From NCBI GenBank assembly GCA_000711775.1, contig ARYC01001312.1, positions 40,791 through 104,790 on the forward strand: a stretch of 64,000 bases of DNA, written 5' to 3'. The notes under the pieces were generated by a model. It made no database searches. It was given only the letters and a program-made list of their open reading frames with translations, and was not told the DNA's origin. The position numbers and the translations under genes were made by a program. Below, piece after piece: positions 33,312-46,586 of this stretch. The number at the start of each line of letters is the position of its first letter. The first letter of the stretch is position 1. The DNA comes from Oxytricha trifallax (taxonomy: Eukaryota; Ciliophora; Spirotrichea; Sporadotrichida; Oxytrichidae).

Positions 33312-35395
33312 TCATTATTGCATGTTCATATCTAGGAAAAATTTCTTGATAAAATTTAATCGATCGTATTATGGTTGTAACTTTATCAATCTAAAAAATT
33401 AACTCTCATATATGAACTCTTCACACCGATCACCTCCTACCCTTGTACTATATGTCATTCGTACGTATTGCTTAAGTTCGCCCCACAATGATTCGATTGC
33501 ATTTGAGTCCTTATTTAAAATAGCAAATTATATTTATTATATTAAAATTATAGTACTTTGAAGGCTTATAAAGACCGGTGCTAAACTTTAATTAATATTT
33601 AATATTTAAACAAATTTTATAAATAGGTTTAGTCCAATACACTAAAATGAAGGGTGGAATTTCTAGCCCATTTGTAAATTCAAAAAATATAATTGAGAAA
33701 TGTTAGCTTGTTAGATAATATATTGTTTCTTCTATTTAAAAACAATATGAATTTAATTTATATTTGATTACTAATACGAGAATTTTAATAATTCTCAACA
33801 AAATTTTAATTTTTTTCAAGAGCATTAGTTTTATGAAATATTTATATTTTTAAATTTTATTATCAATAATTTACATTTCTATAATTGTTTTTTAAAAAAT
33901 GTAACTAAGCAAATATTTAACGAAATTTCAAATATGCGAAGAAAATTTAAAAATATTCTTTATAGTGTATAATGAAAATTTCATTCTACCCTAAACTATT
34001 AAATTTTGAAAAATTTAGTTATATTTTGAAAATATTATGAATTTATATATTTTTAAACGAAAATAACTTATAAGGGGAATTTAACTCAAAAAAGTGGTTT
34101 TAATTTAAATTATAAAAATTTATATAATTTTGAATGGACGTGTTTTTTATGGCCAATGTTAAGGTTTTGCCATTTTATGCTATCGTAGGATTTAAATCCA
34201 TCATGATGGACGACAGCATTTTAAATAAGTAAATCTTTTTCTTCAATAATTAAAAAACATTAATATTATCAATATAAAATTTTCATACATTTATTAAAAT
34301 CATTTTCATCAATTCCATTTTTGATGTATTACTCTATAACCCGAGTTGACCTATTAGGAACTAGGTATAATTTGGTTTTAGTCTTGTCGTCTCGCTAAAT
34401 CATTCCGAAGATCCATAATTACCTTTGGTAAATAAAATATAAATAAAATTATATGTTTTTTTTATTAATCCTTATTTTTTAAATACTCACGGTTTCATCT
34501 TCGTCAGCGGTGATATGACTCCAAAGGGACTCATCGCATTCTATTTTAATATTAATATTTATTTTATTATTAATGTAATAATTTTTAATTTCCCCTTATA
34601 GTTTGAATGAATCCTAATACTACTTCATCTGTTCACTCACTTTACAAAATTTAATCTAAAATATTATAAATTAAAATTATACAACGTATTGACTAAAGGA
34701 TTTCCTATGCCGTAGATGATGATAGGCGATGCTCATAATCGGTATTATATATTTTTTTTTAAAGAATAATAAGTACTTTTTAAATTTAAATAAATGTATA
34801 GAGACAGTTCCTTAACTATGTTGAATTTATACCATTAATATAGTGCCGGAATATAATGCGAGCCAATACAAAAAATTAATTCATATTTTTAATTGTAATA
34901 GAAATTTTTATATTTTATGATTAATCTAAGTAATTATTTAATGATTATTAAACACAAGTAGTGGAATGTTATTAGGACAATAGATTGTTAAGAAAGACTT
35001 TAGACAGTATTTTTTCAAACATTGTTTAAAACACAATATATGCATGGTATGGAATAATATTTTTTGAACATTAATAAAATCAGATAGTTTTTATTTGTTT
35101 AATAAATCTAATGTCTAAATGTAAATAAATATTGAAATAATACATTGTTTCTGCATGCATTTCATAACATAGCTATCAATGTAACTGTTATCACGGTAAA
35201 TTTTAATCTTGCCGAGACATTTAATACAGATAATAAAAATATATTAATAATTTTTATAAAAATTATTATGTTTTAAATTAAATATAAAATATATAATCGG
35301 TATCTTTAAGAAACGTGTTTAATAATTTACAATATTAATAAAATTTCCATTAGTACCTTGATTGCATCAATAGGTTCTTGTAGTAATTGTTCCAT
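33312..35395 (-). CDS. Merlin/ISXO2-like transposase with introns
   Basis: Reading from ATG 35395 (MEQLLQEPIDAIK): an N-terminal zinc ribbon (CIKCLGKIKIYRD...MKCMQKQC); a helical part (ARIIFRHYINGINSTQLR); first Asp in IECDESLWSHI (family ExDESLF); the family strand LWIFGMI...LYLVPNRSTRVIE; second Asp in VVHHDGFKSYDSI (family SDGWRSY) with GHKKHVHSK; and Glu in DSNAIESLWGELKQYV, ending at TGA 33312-33314. The blocks are in different frames, separated by AT-rich GT..AG-like gaps, for example one opening GTGAGTATTT after DEDET. All three catalytic residues are present, so the copy may be functional if the introns are real. Confidence 0.82.
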
Positions 35396-36416
35396 TACCG
35401 TTAAGTATTTTTTATTTATTAACTATATATTTAACAGCTATATCTTCTAAATATCATAACCATTAGAAATAATTTTATACTTAATATACAAATTTAATTA
35501 ATTTAATATTTTTATTTATTATAAAGTCTTTATTAAAAATGTAATAATATTAATCATTATTTGTTATATCCCAATAAAAACCTACTGTGATCTTTAAAAT
35601 GTATAATATTCTAAATTATTATTATAATGAATTATATGCAGAATTGAGTTATAAATAAATACTTAAATTGATAAATACCCTCTATATGAAGATAGTTATT
35701 ACATATCACTATATATTATCATATATGTAGATTGTCAATAAATGGATAAATTATTTTTTTTAAATAACCATTGTGATTTTTTTTATTGATTTTTTTTAGA
35801 AAAATAATACTTGGATGTTCAGATCGAAAATAAATTTATACATATATACTTAAGAAATAACTTTTTATTAAGAATTAAAATTAATCAAAGCTCAAATCAA
35901 AGACTTTTAAATGGGTACTTTTTAATTGATAAATATAATATTTAAATATTCTAGATAAAAATAAAAGTACATAAGTTTTCATGAAATTAATTTAATCATT
36001 TGGAAAAACATGCTAAAATTTAAAAAAAATTCTTTCAATTTAGCTCGTCATTTAAAAGCATTTAAAGTAATTAATTATTAAATGTTAGCTTTTTATTATT
36101 ATAATTACAACTATAATTTTTTAATACAAATTTTTAAGTTTACTTTATTATAAGATCTCCCTCTAGCAATTATATTATAAATGATATATTTATATTAATA
36201 ATGGTAATTCCTATTCAATTATAAAAATAAATTATTGAAATTTTTATCTTTCAACAAAAACTTTTCACATATTATTTTTAATAAATAAAACTCCTTCGAA
36301 ACTTTAAATTTTTTGGTAGTTATCATAAAACAGAAAAATTTAAATTGATAAAAAACAAGATTTATGTATATGTTTATATTAAATAGTTTAAAATATTAAA
36401 AAGCATATCATTTAAG

Positions 36417-36596
36417 GATTCCAGGTGTATTTCTGGAATTCCAGGAATATAACTGGAATTCCAGATTTATACCTGGAATTATTGATTTTTTATATAATAT
36501 TGGGATTCCAGAGCCATCCTGGAATTCCAGTTTAAAACTGGAATTCAAAAGCCAAATCTGGAATTTCAAAAAGTTCCAGATTTGGAGGGGGTATCC
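36417..36596 (-). repeat. Right end of Merlin element
   Basis: Inverted counterpart of the left end, with AAATCTGG...GGAGGGGGTATCC outermost and further CTGGAATTCCAG palindromes inward (from about 36419). Confidence 0.85.
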
Positions 36597-37955
36597 CTAT
36601 TCTACATTAGATGTAATAGATTTGTTTTACTTAAGAAGTAATAATACATAGTGCTAATATAGGCATTTGATTTAGTAGTTCTCAATATGTAATGAATGAT
36701 ATCAATCAAAGCCTGGATCACAAAATGCTTCATCTGCATCTTTATTATAAAAATAATATTCTTGAGAAAGTTCTTTAAATATTGTGTTTTTAATTAGAAT
36801 TAAAAACTTGCTAAAACCAATCAATAACAGAGTATATAGTATTTTATTTGATCAAGAAAAGACATAATGTGAAATTTCTTATACATTAACTTTAACTGAG
36901 GGTTGTTTAGATTAATTGAATGCCATTGATTTTATATAATTTTAATTAAATAAGTAGGTAGGAAGGTAATAACTTAAGGTAAAATAATTTCAATTAAATA
37001 ATATCTATATTAAAATATATTTTATGACTGGAAATATGCAATTAAAATATTTTGAATAAATTTATGAAAAAAATAACTTTTATCAATCAAAATTACATTT
37101 AACTTTTGCTAATGGAAATAAGATTCTTTTCAATAACTGCAAATTTTGAAAATATACTTATATTTGAGCTTAGTAATTTAATACTCATATTATCATTAAA
37201 TGGTAAACGTGTTTATTCTTTTGGTTTAATTTTATTTTTTATCTTTAGATAATTTTGATTTTTTAAGTACTCTCTCCCTTTAGTAGTTAATATTATTTAT
37301 CTTCATTTGTAGTTTATCAAAATCAGTGATACTTCCAATATTATTTGATAATAAGCTTTAATGATCTTATCCTAAGCATCAAAATGAATTGCAAATTTTA
37401 AAAACACTAAAGCCATTAAAAAAAATTATATATATCATATAAAAACTGTATTGAAAGCGTCTTTTATATCAAATCGATAGTATAACATTTTTCTCTTTCA
37501 ATTTTTAAATTAGTTAACTTTATGATATTACCCTTTAAATAATTGTAATACAGCGATTAATTATTTGAATGAATGTTTTAAATTTACTGAAAACTTGAAA
37601 AAAATATATAATTTTTTGGTGAGTTAGCTCATTTTTTTAGAGGAAAAAGCTATTAAATGTATTTATGCAATTATATAGATCGAAATTCAAATATGACAAG
37701 AATATTCATTTTTATTAAGTTTTGATTGAATAAATTATGCAAATTTCATTAGTAAGTTAATTATATATATTATAGTTTATCTATATTTCTTTTTATTTGT
37801 TTAAAGTAAGATTTTAATAGTCTTACATTGTTAATTAATAAAGAAGATGTAGCTTATAAAAATGGTAGTTACTCAAGTAAGCATTTATTAATTTGAAAAT
37901 TAATATAATTCTAAACTTGCAGGTTAATAATGATTAAATCAATTACTTCTACTTT
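36597..37955. other. AT-rich stretch, no supported gene
   Basis: 1.36 kb of AT-rich sequence between the Merlin element and the next gene, with long T and A runs. I see no coding-like frame or repeat pair. Confidence 0.5.
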
Positions 37956-39447
37956 ATGTATTATAAAGAATACAATGCGCCCCTGAAATTAATTTATGTT
38001 TATGATTTGTAATATCATGGTCTTATTAAATTTTATTAAACTTCTCCACTCACTCCATTACAGAAGCATCGATAACAATAGAACATCTCATCTCAAGAAA
38101 AGTTAATACTACCCTCCATTGAACTGATATTTCTAATCCTCATATTCCTCTTAGCCTCATAGTTTCATATCATTAAGATAGCTAGTGTTTTTAATTAGAT
38201 CTTAAAAAGTCTTCTTAATTCTATTAATGACTACTCAGACGAGCCGAAAGTAATTGGTGAAACTGTGGAAGCCGTTATTGGTGATGAAAATAAAAATGAA
38301 TATCCCAATGAGCATGGATAAATAGAAATCAGAGGAATGATACTCTTAACAAAATTAAATAAGAAAGACACATTTTTGATCAAGTAAAAGATTATAAAAC
38401 GATACCAGGCCACACCAGATGCCTAGATTGCAGTTTTTCAAACACCAATGATGATGGAATAAACTATGATTTAATTAATTAAGGCCCATATCCAAGAACC
38501 ATACTAATCAATACCATATCCTAGATGCATTCGTTATACATTTAGTGATTGAGGTTAGAGTAAGCTAAGTACTCTTATTTTGGACTAAATACTTATCATT
38601 AAAAGATACAATCTAAAATTTAGAGGAATTTCTATAGTTACTAGCATCTTTTCCTATATAAAGTATCACATAGTTGCAGGGGAATTCCTTCTAAAATAAA
38701 AGGAAAATTGCTAATTAAATCATGAATCTCTACATGGCTTGCTTTTAATAATCTTACTAAGCCCATATTATAAGTACCCATAAACTAACAACATTTAACC
38801 ACCAAATTAACGCAATAGTGGATATTCTAGAGTGCACATATGAAACAATTATAAATATTCTTGTTATAATATAATAATTGTCTAAATAGCTTAAAGTGAT
38901 AGTCGTTTTTTTAATTCTTTTACCGGATGATGAGGAAATGACTGAAGAGTAGCTTCAAAGAACATAATATTATCGAGATTAGCGTTTATTTGAAGTAAGT
39001 TTGTCAAAATAAAATAGTTAAGATTGAGTCGTTTAAATTTGAAGGAAAGCAAGGTAGCTTTCTGCAAATGTTTAAATGAAAGAGTTATTTACTAAGCTTG
39101 TACTCAGCGCACTGGCTAAAAGTAAAAATGTAATGTTGTCTTGTCACAAATGAAAAAGATAGTGCATTTTCTTAAAAATATTAAAAAATAAATTTAATAG
39201 ACATTTACAACTATAAGAATGACACAGTATTAGAAATTATATAAATGTCAAATCAAAATATATTTGGTGTATAAGTTGTTCTTAGTAAGAGTGGAGATTA
39301 CTCAAGGTGAAGACTACGCAAGAGGCTGTAACTGCTTGGTATAGGAACTAATATGATGATAAGAATAAGCTACAGGATTTGGTATTTGAAAGAGATGAAA
39401 TTGATCATAATTACCTATTGTTATTAATGTTAATCTAATTATTGTTA
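37956..39447 (+). CDS. hypothetical membrane-associated protein gene with a 23-nt intron
   Basis: The frame from ATG 37956 (MYYKEYNAPLKLIYVYDLQY) is open for 198 codons to TGA 38550-38552. It includes a hydrophobic segment (IELIFLILIFLLAS), SDEPKVIGETVEAVIGDENK and ATPDAQIAVFQTPMMME. A second frame then carries LEEFLQLLASFPIQSIT, INAIVDILECTYETI and LPDDEEMTEEQLQ, to a GT..AG intron 38995-39017. The 3' part has two competing frames, the better one reading EAVTAWYRNQYDDKNKLQDL and FERDEIDHNY. The junction near 38552 is unresolved. Unrecognised; probably a macronuclear-destined gene. Confidence 0.55.
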
Positions 39448-42400
39448 CCCTATATTTTCTAAAAAGTAACATAATAAATAACTACACTTTTAAATAAAAT
39501 ATGTATAAATACCTTCAATTTTTCACTCTACTTATATTATAAGATGTTTTAAATAACTTCTTAAATGCCTTGTATCTGCAACTTTATCTTGTAGCATGAT
39601 TTAAATAAAATTATTTATTTTCATTATATATAAACTGATTATTCACAAATTATGCCATTTTGACTTAGGGATATAATTTTTTCTGTAAATTACAGCACTT
39701 TCTTCTTAAAAATGAATATAGTATTCTGTTGAACTACTAAAAGTTATTTGTTATAAAAAAACAATTGTTAAAATAGGTTATTTAATCCCAGTATTAATTC
39801 TTGTAAAGCATGTAAAAATAATATAATACGTTATTATTAAAAACATATTAAGTATCTCATTCTTTTATGAACAACTCTTTCCTTATTCATTGACTGTAAA
39901 TTTTGTCAAGATAGTAACAATATAATGAAGTTTGCTTTAGTCATGATAAATTCCTTGAAAATCCAAAGAATTTATCAGGATTTAATAATTTATGAAGCTA
40001 TGTTCTTTATTATGAACTTTCCTACCAAACATTACTTAATAAGAAAAGATAAATGCTTAAAGTTAGGTATCACAGACCTAAAAAAGTAGATAGAGAAGAG
40101 ATAAAATGTTATAGATACATTTAGACTATTTTTACAAATTCAACGAAGAATAACTTTTATTTTAAACATCAACTATTTATAGATATTTTTAATTTTTAGA
40201 TACATTAATATATTTGTTGTTGTTACATAATTGTTTTAATAGAAATTTTCTCTTTTAAAAGTTGATTTAAACGACTTTAATTGAGATGATGGCAGCCAAT
40301 ACTGTTAATCTCTTCAGTTGCTTTTAAGCATAACAGATCATGCAATAACATTCATAAAGATCATAAATTCAATATTTGATTAGTTTATTTTATTAAATTT
40401 CTAAATTACCCCCCCCCACTTCATTAAATGTCGCTGATTATCGATAATTAATATAACGTAAATTCTATCTTTTGTTTCTGTATTAATATTCATCTAAAAA
40501 TAAACAGATATAATAAATGGAAATAATACTGATCAAATAAATCATTATTAGAATGTTATTGCTCTTGCATTTAATCATTAAATGCAAATTATAATAGAAT
40601 AAAGCGATAAGATTTTTTCTTTTTTGTTGACTATTGCCTTTAATTTGGAAAAATCAAATTAATTTTTTATATTTATAATGATAAAATGAAATTATATTAG
40701 TTTGAAGACATAAATGATAGATTTAAAGTCTATAATCATTTAAATTTGTCAAATCTTAATGCATTTAATTAAAATTGAAGAAATTATTCTCTTAATATTA
40801 GTTTATATAATGTTAATGAATTTTTATATTTAAGAACAGAGATGAAGCAATTATCAAAATTACTTATTTAAAGTTTGCACATAATTAACAGCAAATTCAA
40901 AAATACTAATTAATTTCTGTCAAAATTTCTACAATTTCACATGTATTATTTATATCTAGCCAGTTTAATTGAAGAAATTTATTTATTAACTTTGTTATTG
41001 TCTTCACAAATCATTCATATTTTGATTGAACAATACGTCTATTATCTTAAATTATAAGCATCATCACAACATTATTAATTGATTATTAAACAATTTGCAT
41101 ATTTTAATAATTTAGATGCTTTAAAGTCATCTAAGCATTAAAAAAATAAACACGAGATAATACCCGAAGATTGATGAATTAAAAAATATTTCTTTATATA
41201 TTAAGTATTTGACATAGAAGTATTTTAGTGTTGCTGATAACCTCTTGCTATTTGTCAAAAGAATGAATTATTTTAAGAATTTTATAAAGAACATTACATC
41301 CAGTTAATTTTTGTTTGCCATAGTTTTTTGAATGAGCTTCTTGAAAATATTTATCAAAAGGTCTGGCTTATATCAATTTTTCAAGTCTTTATATTCTATG
41401 AATATTCAAAAATAAAGGATATATGTTTTTAATCATAAAAAACAAGAAGAAACTTGTATATATCTTTTACATGAAAATAAAGTGGTAAAATGCTAATTCA
41501 TTTATTAAATTTATGATTATTTGTAAATTTTATTGGTGTTATAATAAAATGATCTTCACTACCAAACTCAAGTTTAGAAAAGTCTCAACTTAGCATCTTT
41601 TTAAATCTTTACTCAACCATACTATTCATCAGTTTAATGCATAATATTGCTTCTATTTTGATTGATCAATTTTTAAATATTATTTAGTTAATTTAGTTTG
41701 TGAAGATTCATAGGAAAATCAACAATCTTATATAATAAAGTCATATTCGTTTTAAAGTGGAAACACATTAGCCCATAAATATAAATAATAACCAAAGATA
41801 AATGTATATAAAGCTGGAAAAATTATGGAAATAAAAGTTAATATGCTAATAAGCTTCAAATTTACGTAGCTTTTCCTCAATAATCTTTAATAAATTAAAT
41901 ATTTCTATTATGTTAAGTGTTAATTTAATAAATGCAAAGTAGACGCTTAGAGTTATTGTTTATAATGTGACTCATTTCATATTTTACAAAATCTGGGAGT
42001 GGTAGAAATTTCCTGTCAAGTAATCTTATTGAATTATACTTTTTTTAATTTATTTATAATACTTTAATTAATAACTTTTTTCACTCATTAATGGATAATG
42101 GAATAAATTAAATACTTTTTAAGAATTAATAAAAACTAATTCAGTTATTTAAATATAATATCTTAAATTAAATATAATAAGAAATTGTTTTTCATTCTTT
42201 TTAAAATTTATGGAAACATAATAGATGAAAAAAGATGTGTAAAAATTGAATAAATAAATTTAAATTTAAACTATCTGATCATACATGCATTTATCTTGTC
42301 AAAAAAAATTTCATTTGAAAATTAATAGAAGATCCTAAATTAATCTTAAAACCCTATATGTAAAATCATTATATATATAAATTATTATTCTTACATCATC

Positions 42401-42480
42401 CACATTTTTTTTGCTAAATTCTGTAGATTCTCAGTAGTTCAATCTCCTATTTTTCTTTGGAATTTTAATTTTATTAAGCT
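39448..42480. other. 3-kb AT-rich stretch, no supported gene
   Basis: Uniformly AT-rich. The only outstanding feature is a run of nine C at 40409-40417. I see no coding-like block, no terminal repeat pair and no tandem repeat. Confidence 0.45.
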
Positions 42481-42499
42481 TCTCCTATCTCTTCTGCGA

Positions 42500-42770
42500 T
42501 TCCTACAATGACAGTCTTTCCACTGTATCGTTATATATATGATTTCTCTATCTTTGTGCTGAAATCCTAGGCATCATTTATTTTCGTGTTCCTTATTTGT
42601 AGTTGGCATCGTCATCGTTTCAACTCTCGAACTTCTCTCACTCTTATTCCTCAATAACACCCTTCTTTACGAGTTTATCCTCTCAATTCATACGTTAATC
42701 ATGGGCTGGAGCCTGGCTAGACTTTGGCAATATAGATATTTATGATGAAACAGGATTGTAAATGTAGTCA
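42500..42770 (+). CDS. coding-like block, hydrophobic, unknown
   Basis: This GC-richer block has competing frames. One reads VGIVIVSTLELLSLLFLNNT and LYEFILSIHTLIMGWSL, like a transmembrane pair. Another reads WAGAWLDFGNIDIYDETG. It lies directly upstream of the spliced 140-aa gene and could be a neighbouring macronuclear-destined segment. Confidence 0.3.
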
Positions 42771-42781
42771 TAGGGTAATAT

Positions 42782-43274
42782 ATGAATGGGTAGCAACCAG
42801 GAGTAAAACACGATTTTGCAGAAGAAAATTAATTTAGAGATAGAACGTCCTACTTAGACAAATATCTAAGGTGTAGGAATAATAAATAAAAACCTTTCAA
42901 GGACCACCCAATTTCATTTAAAAAGGTGCCTTGGTCACATTTTGTGATCTCAGATTTTGTTTACTCCATTCAATTAAGCCAAACTTGTTATTCACTCTCG
43001 ACTGTTGTCTCTTTTCAATAGTGGAGAGCTCTCTTTCTCAAAGCTTATTAAGTAATAGCTTTAGCAAATTCCTATTAATTAGATTATTACTTTGATGATT
43101 ACTTGTCATTTTCTATTTTAGACTCTAAGCATTCCTGAAACACACTCACGCCAACTTTAAGCCATTCGCAATTTTAACCAATGGGGTTCTCATCCACTCT
43201 GGTACTTATGCTCATTTATCTCTTCTTCACTCCAATTTTTCGAAGGCTCTAATGCTAGAAGATTAAGGCATTGA
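42782..43274 (+). CDS. hypothetical protein, 140 aa, spliced
   Basis: The first exon is ATG 42782-43051 (MNGQQPGVKHDFAEENQF, DKYLRCRNNKQKPF, VPWSHFVISDFVYSIQ, exactly 90 codons). A 70-nt intron (43052-43121) begins GTAATAG and ends TATTTTAG. The second exon (TLSIPETHSRQLQAIRNFNQ, SLQFFEGSNARRLRH) ends at TGA 43272-43274. Exon lengths sum to 141 codons, and codon use is purine-first in both exons, which supports the model. No family is recognised. Confidence 0.65.
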
Positions 43275-43299
43275 GCATTGGATCCTATCATTATAATTC

Positions 43300-43611
43300 T
43301 GCATATCTAAGATTTTTCTTATCACTCTCCCCTTTGCTTTTGCTACATCCTTCTCATTCAGTTTTCTCTGCTCTAAGGACTGCCTGGAATACTCTAACAT
43401 TAACCTCTCAACCTCCCAAAGAGTCACAATTACTGGCGATCTTGCAAGACATCGTCACTTAAATGTTAGACCTTACAATGCTGCTGATTCTCTATGGCAT
43501 GCTTATGTTGTTGACGTTTGTAATGAAGTTTCAGTAAAAAGCAAGAGTACCTATAAGTCAAATCTTTTCGTGTCATTTACTGCATCTTGTTGGGAAACCC
43601 TACTACTATGA
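43300..43611 (+). CDS. coding-like block, unknown
   Basis: The frame reads FLCSKDCLEYSNINLSTSQ, VTITGDLARHRHLNVRPYN and AADSLWHAYVVDVCNEVSV, ending at TGA 43609-43611. Codons such as GCT GCT GAT and GTT GTT GAC GTT show strong coding bias. Another frame here is also open but lacks that bias. It is probably a separate segment from the preceding gene because the frames do not join. Confidence 0.45.
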   Translation, partial: CISKIFLITLPFAFATSFSFSFLCSKDCLEYSNINLSTSQRVTITGDLARHRHLNVRPYNAADSLWHAYVVDVCNEVSVKSKSTYKSNLFVSFTASCWETLLL

Positions 43612-43917
43612 GCTGATCGAGATAAATGTCTAATTTTCATCAAATGCATTTGTAAACCTACATGTTTAAATTTATTTATATAGCTGTTAGAATCAAATTT
43701 TGACGGGCCAATAATTTATAAAAGGGTCACAATAAATTGTTTAGCTTTTTATATTTAAAGGAAGGCGTTTATATTAGTACTACTCACAAAATTAACAAAG
43801 CTTCCAAATCTATAAATATTAATTAATTTAATTTATAATAATTAAAAAATATAAAATTAATTTAAATTTTAATTTAAAATATAATCCATAAAAATTTATA
43901 CAAATCTGAAATAATGA

Positions 43918-44035
43918 TGAAGATATTGACTTATTTGAAGCTGATCTTACAAGAATTCAATAGTCTTTGGTTGAATTGCTTGAATCACATGTTTGCGTAA
44001 ATCCTAACAGGTGTTTATTGTTGTAAGAAATGTAA
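43918..44035 (+). CDS. coding-like block, acidic
   Basis: The frame reads DEDIDLFEADLTRIQQSLVE and LLESHVCVNPNR and then meets a possible splice donor (AG|GTGTTTA). It has strong coding bias over about 40 codons in AT-rich surroundings. Unrecognised. Confidence 0.4.
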
Positions 44036-45582
44036 TCTACATATAAAAAATAAAAAAAACAACAACTTTTCTTGTTAGTAAAATTTCCCTAAGAAGTTTT
44101 TCTTCATATACCTTGGCAGGAAGCTTCCCTCAAAATATTATATTAACAAAATTCATAATTTATAATTTACCATCAATTTGTTATTTTATGCCATTTACAT
44201 TTCTTTTTTTCAATTTTTTTTAAAGAAATAATTTAATTAAAAACATAAAAATCTATCAAAGATTATTACTTTTTAAAGAAGTTTATAAATATAGTTTATA
44301 ATTAAAATTCAGCTTATCCAAAATTTAAAAAAAACACTCAATATATTTATAAATGAAAGATGGCAATAAAATTTTTTAAATAGTTTACAATATAAAAATG
44401 AAGTAACTAGATTATGGGTAAAATTAAACGAACTGCTTATCAGAATTTATACAAATAAATGTCCTTATTAATTTTTCTAGCAAGCTAATTTATTCGGCAG
44501 CATCTAAATACTGGTATCTAAAATGCCAACAACACCAGCTAAAATGTTTCCAGCAATTTAGAAAGCATGATTTATACTCATCATTCTTATTAATTGCTTA
44601 AAATTGTTTAAGTTAATTATTTCATAATTATTACATTTTAAACTAGTAATAATTTTATATTTAATCAATTTTATAGTTCATTTATATATAGGTTATGCAA
44701 GTATTGATGAGAATGACATTTAATCTACCATGTTTAAATGATTAAACTGATCAGCATTATTTATTGAAACTAATGCTTTCTAAAATATAAAATAAAAAAT
44801 AATTAAATTTCAAAAATATAACACAATATTTTATGTAACTCTTTTTATTTAATAGCTGCTTATTTTCTTTGAAGATGTTTATAATTCAATCTGGCTAATT
44901 GATTCTCGGTAAAGCCTCTCTTCTAGTTTATTATTAATGCTTAAATTATAAATTTTGTTAGTTTAGTGTGAATTCTTATTAATGTTGAAGCAAAACAACA
45001 CTAATTGATGTACTTTAACTCAAGATATTGCTAACCATTATATATAAGATATTATTTAAAGTTATTTTTTCGAAACAATTTTATGAAATCCCTCTTTGTC
45101 AGGTTAGATACAATTTCAAGATTCCAAAACGATTAAGGTAAGTCTTTATGAAATTTTAAGAATCCTGAATTTTATGTATTAAATATGCAAAACTCCACAA
45201 GGTTACTACCTTCTATAAGGTGTGTCTTCATTGAAATATCTTAATAGATTTGACTTAATTACTTACGGATTTAAATATTTTAGTTGAAAAGGAAAGGAGG
45301 GAATAAATTAATTGAACTAAATTATTTAATATTTTTTCTATTGATTAAAATAACAATTTTTTAAGCATTAAAGCTAAGCTTTTAATCATTCTCAATTAGA
45401 TTGCGAATGTAAATATCTATTTTTGCTAACCCTATTTGTACAAAATTTAATAAAATTCACTCTTTTGTACAATTAAATTTACTTTTAATAGAAGCTAAAT
45501 AGCTATGATGCATATATTTTGCTTATAAATACAATAATTATAAGAGCAAATGAATAAAAACATGATAATTATTAATTGGTAG
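44036..45582. other. AT-rich stretch, no supported gene
   Basis: AT-rich throughout, with short poly-A/T runs and no convincing coding block or repeat. Confidence 0.45.
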
Positions 45583-45733
45583 GATTATCCAAAGCAATCT
45601 TATAATATCATATTAATTAAAGAAATCTTTAATCTACGATTTAGTCAATGAAGCGGAAGATATTGATGAAAAAATTAAAACTGAAGATTTAGGACAGATT
45701 AAAAATGCAAATGACTTAAATAAAATTGCTTGA
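45583..45733 (+). CDS. coding-like block
   Basis: The frame reads KKSLIYDLVNEAEDIDEKI then KTEDLGQIKNANDLNKIA, ending at TGA 45731-45733. Charged and helix-like, with strong codon bias. Possibly a segment of the same gene as 46321-46586. Confidence 0.4.
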
Positions 45734-46320
45734 TATTTTTTAGAATTTATAAGTTATTAATCATGAAGAAAGGCATCAATAAATACTAACCAAATTCGGC
45801 AAATAAATTTTAATTTATTAAATCAATATTCAAGACCCAACAAGAACATAATTATTAAAAAAATTATTAAGAATTTATAAGTAGAACTAAAACACTACAC
45901 CCTCATTAAATATACTATTCATATTTTTATTGCTTATCCATAAACTGAAATAAATTTAAATATTTTTCAAAAATAATATTGCTACTTTACTTTATATTAA
46001 TAAACAGATCTTATAAAATTAACATTAAAATAAAGTTAAATTAAAATTGGAGTAAAAGTTAGCCATTCATCTATGAGCATAAAACTAGTATAAATTACAA
46101 TAATGATTATAAAATATCTATTCAATAGGCAATGTGCTTTTCTTTGTTATTTTTTTTCATGAATTAAGAATGAATTTTAGTAATGTTTGGATTAAAACCG
46201 TAGATCATTCAATTATAAGAAGGAACAATATATAGTCTACTAAAAAGTGACCCGTAGAAATTAAATAATTTTTTTAATCATGTTAAGAATTATAAAATTT
46301 CATTGAAATATGTAATTACT

Positions 46321-46586
46321 ATGGTTAATCAAGACAAAGATTCAATGTATCTCAGCAGACTTATTTGTGGTCAAGTTTATTACTATAAGTGTTTAAATTT
46401 CTTAAAAATGTGAAGGTTAAGAAACTAAGGTAGCAAATTATCAGGAATATCATTGAATTTATTAAAAATTGTGCCAATTACATGGATGATCTTGAAAGCG
46501 CCTTACATCTCGATGTAGTCAATAAGCATTTGAAGTAAAAGAGCATAACTTTTGAGTAATTTAAGTTGAATCATTTTAAATAATGA
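46321..46586 (+). CDS. coding-like block in two frames, helical protein
   Basis: The first frame, from ATG 46321, reads MVNQDKDSMYLSRLICGQVY and stops at TGA 46411-46413. A second frame continues with VKKLRQQIIRNIIEFIKNCA and NYMDDLESALHLDVVNKHLK to TGA 46584-46586. The start faintly recalls the first helix of 14-3-3 proteins, but not enough to name it. Confidence 0.4.

Larger units (their letters stand above)
32866..36596. mobile_element. Merlin-type (IS1595-like) DNA transposon, 3731 bp
   Basis: The inverted ends GGATACCCCCTCCAAATCTG are flanked by GTATTCTA (32858-32865) and CTATTCTA (36597-36604). That is an 8-bp target duplication with one mismatch, the length typical of Merlin elements. 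The single gene, on the minus strand, encodes an ISXO2/IS1595-type DDE transposase in several exons. Subterminal regions carry nested TTCCAG/CTGGAA palindromes at both ends. Confidence 0.85.

Noticed and set aside
38231..38413. Minus-strand ATG frame opposite the 198-codon plus-strand frame
   Set aside because: It is the antisense shadow of a frame with much stronger codon bias on the plus strand.
46321..46420. Possible 14-3-3 protein start
   Set aside because: Only spacing of a few residues matches; the diagnostic phosphopeptide-binding residues are not visible.
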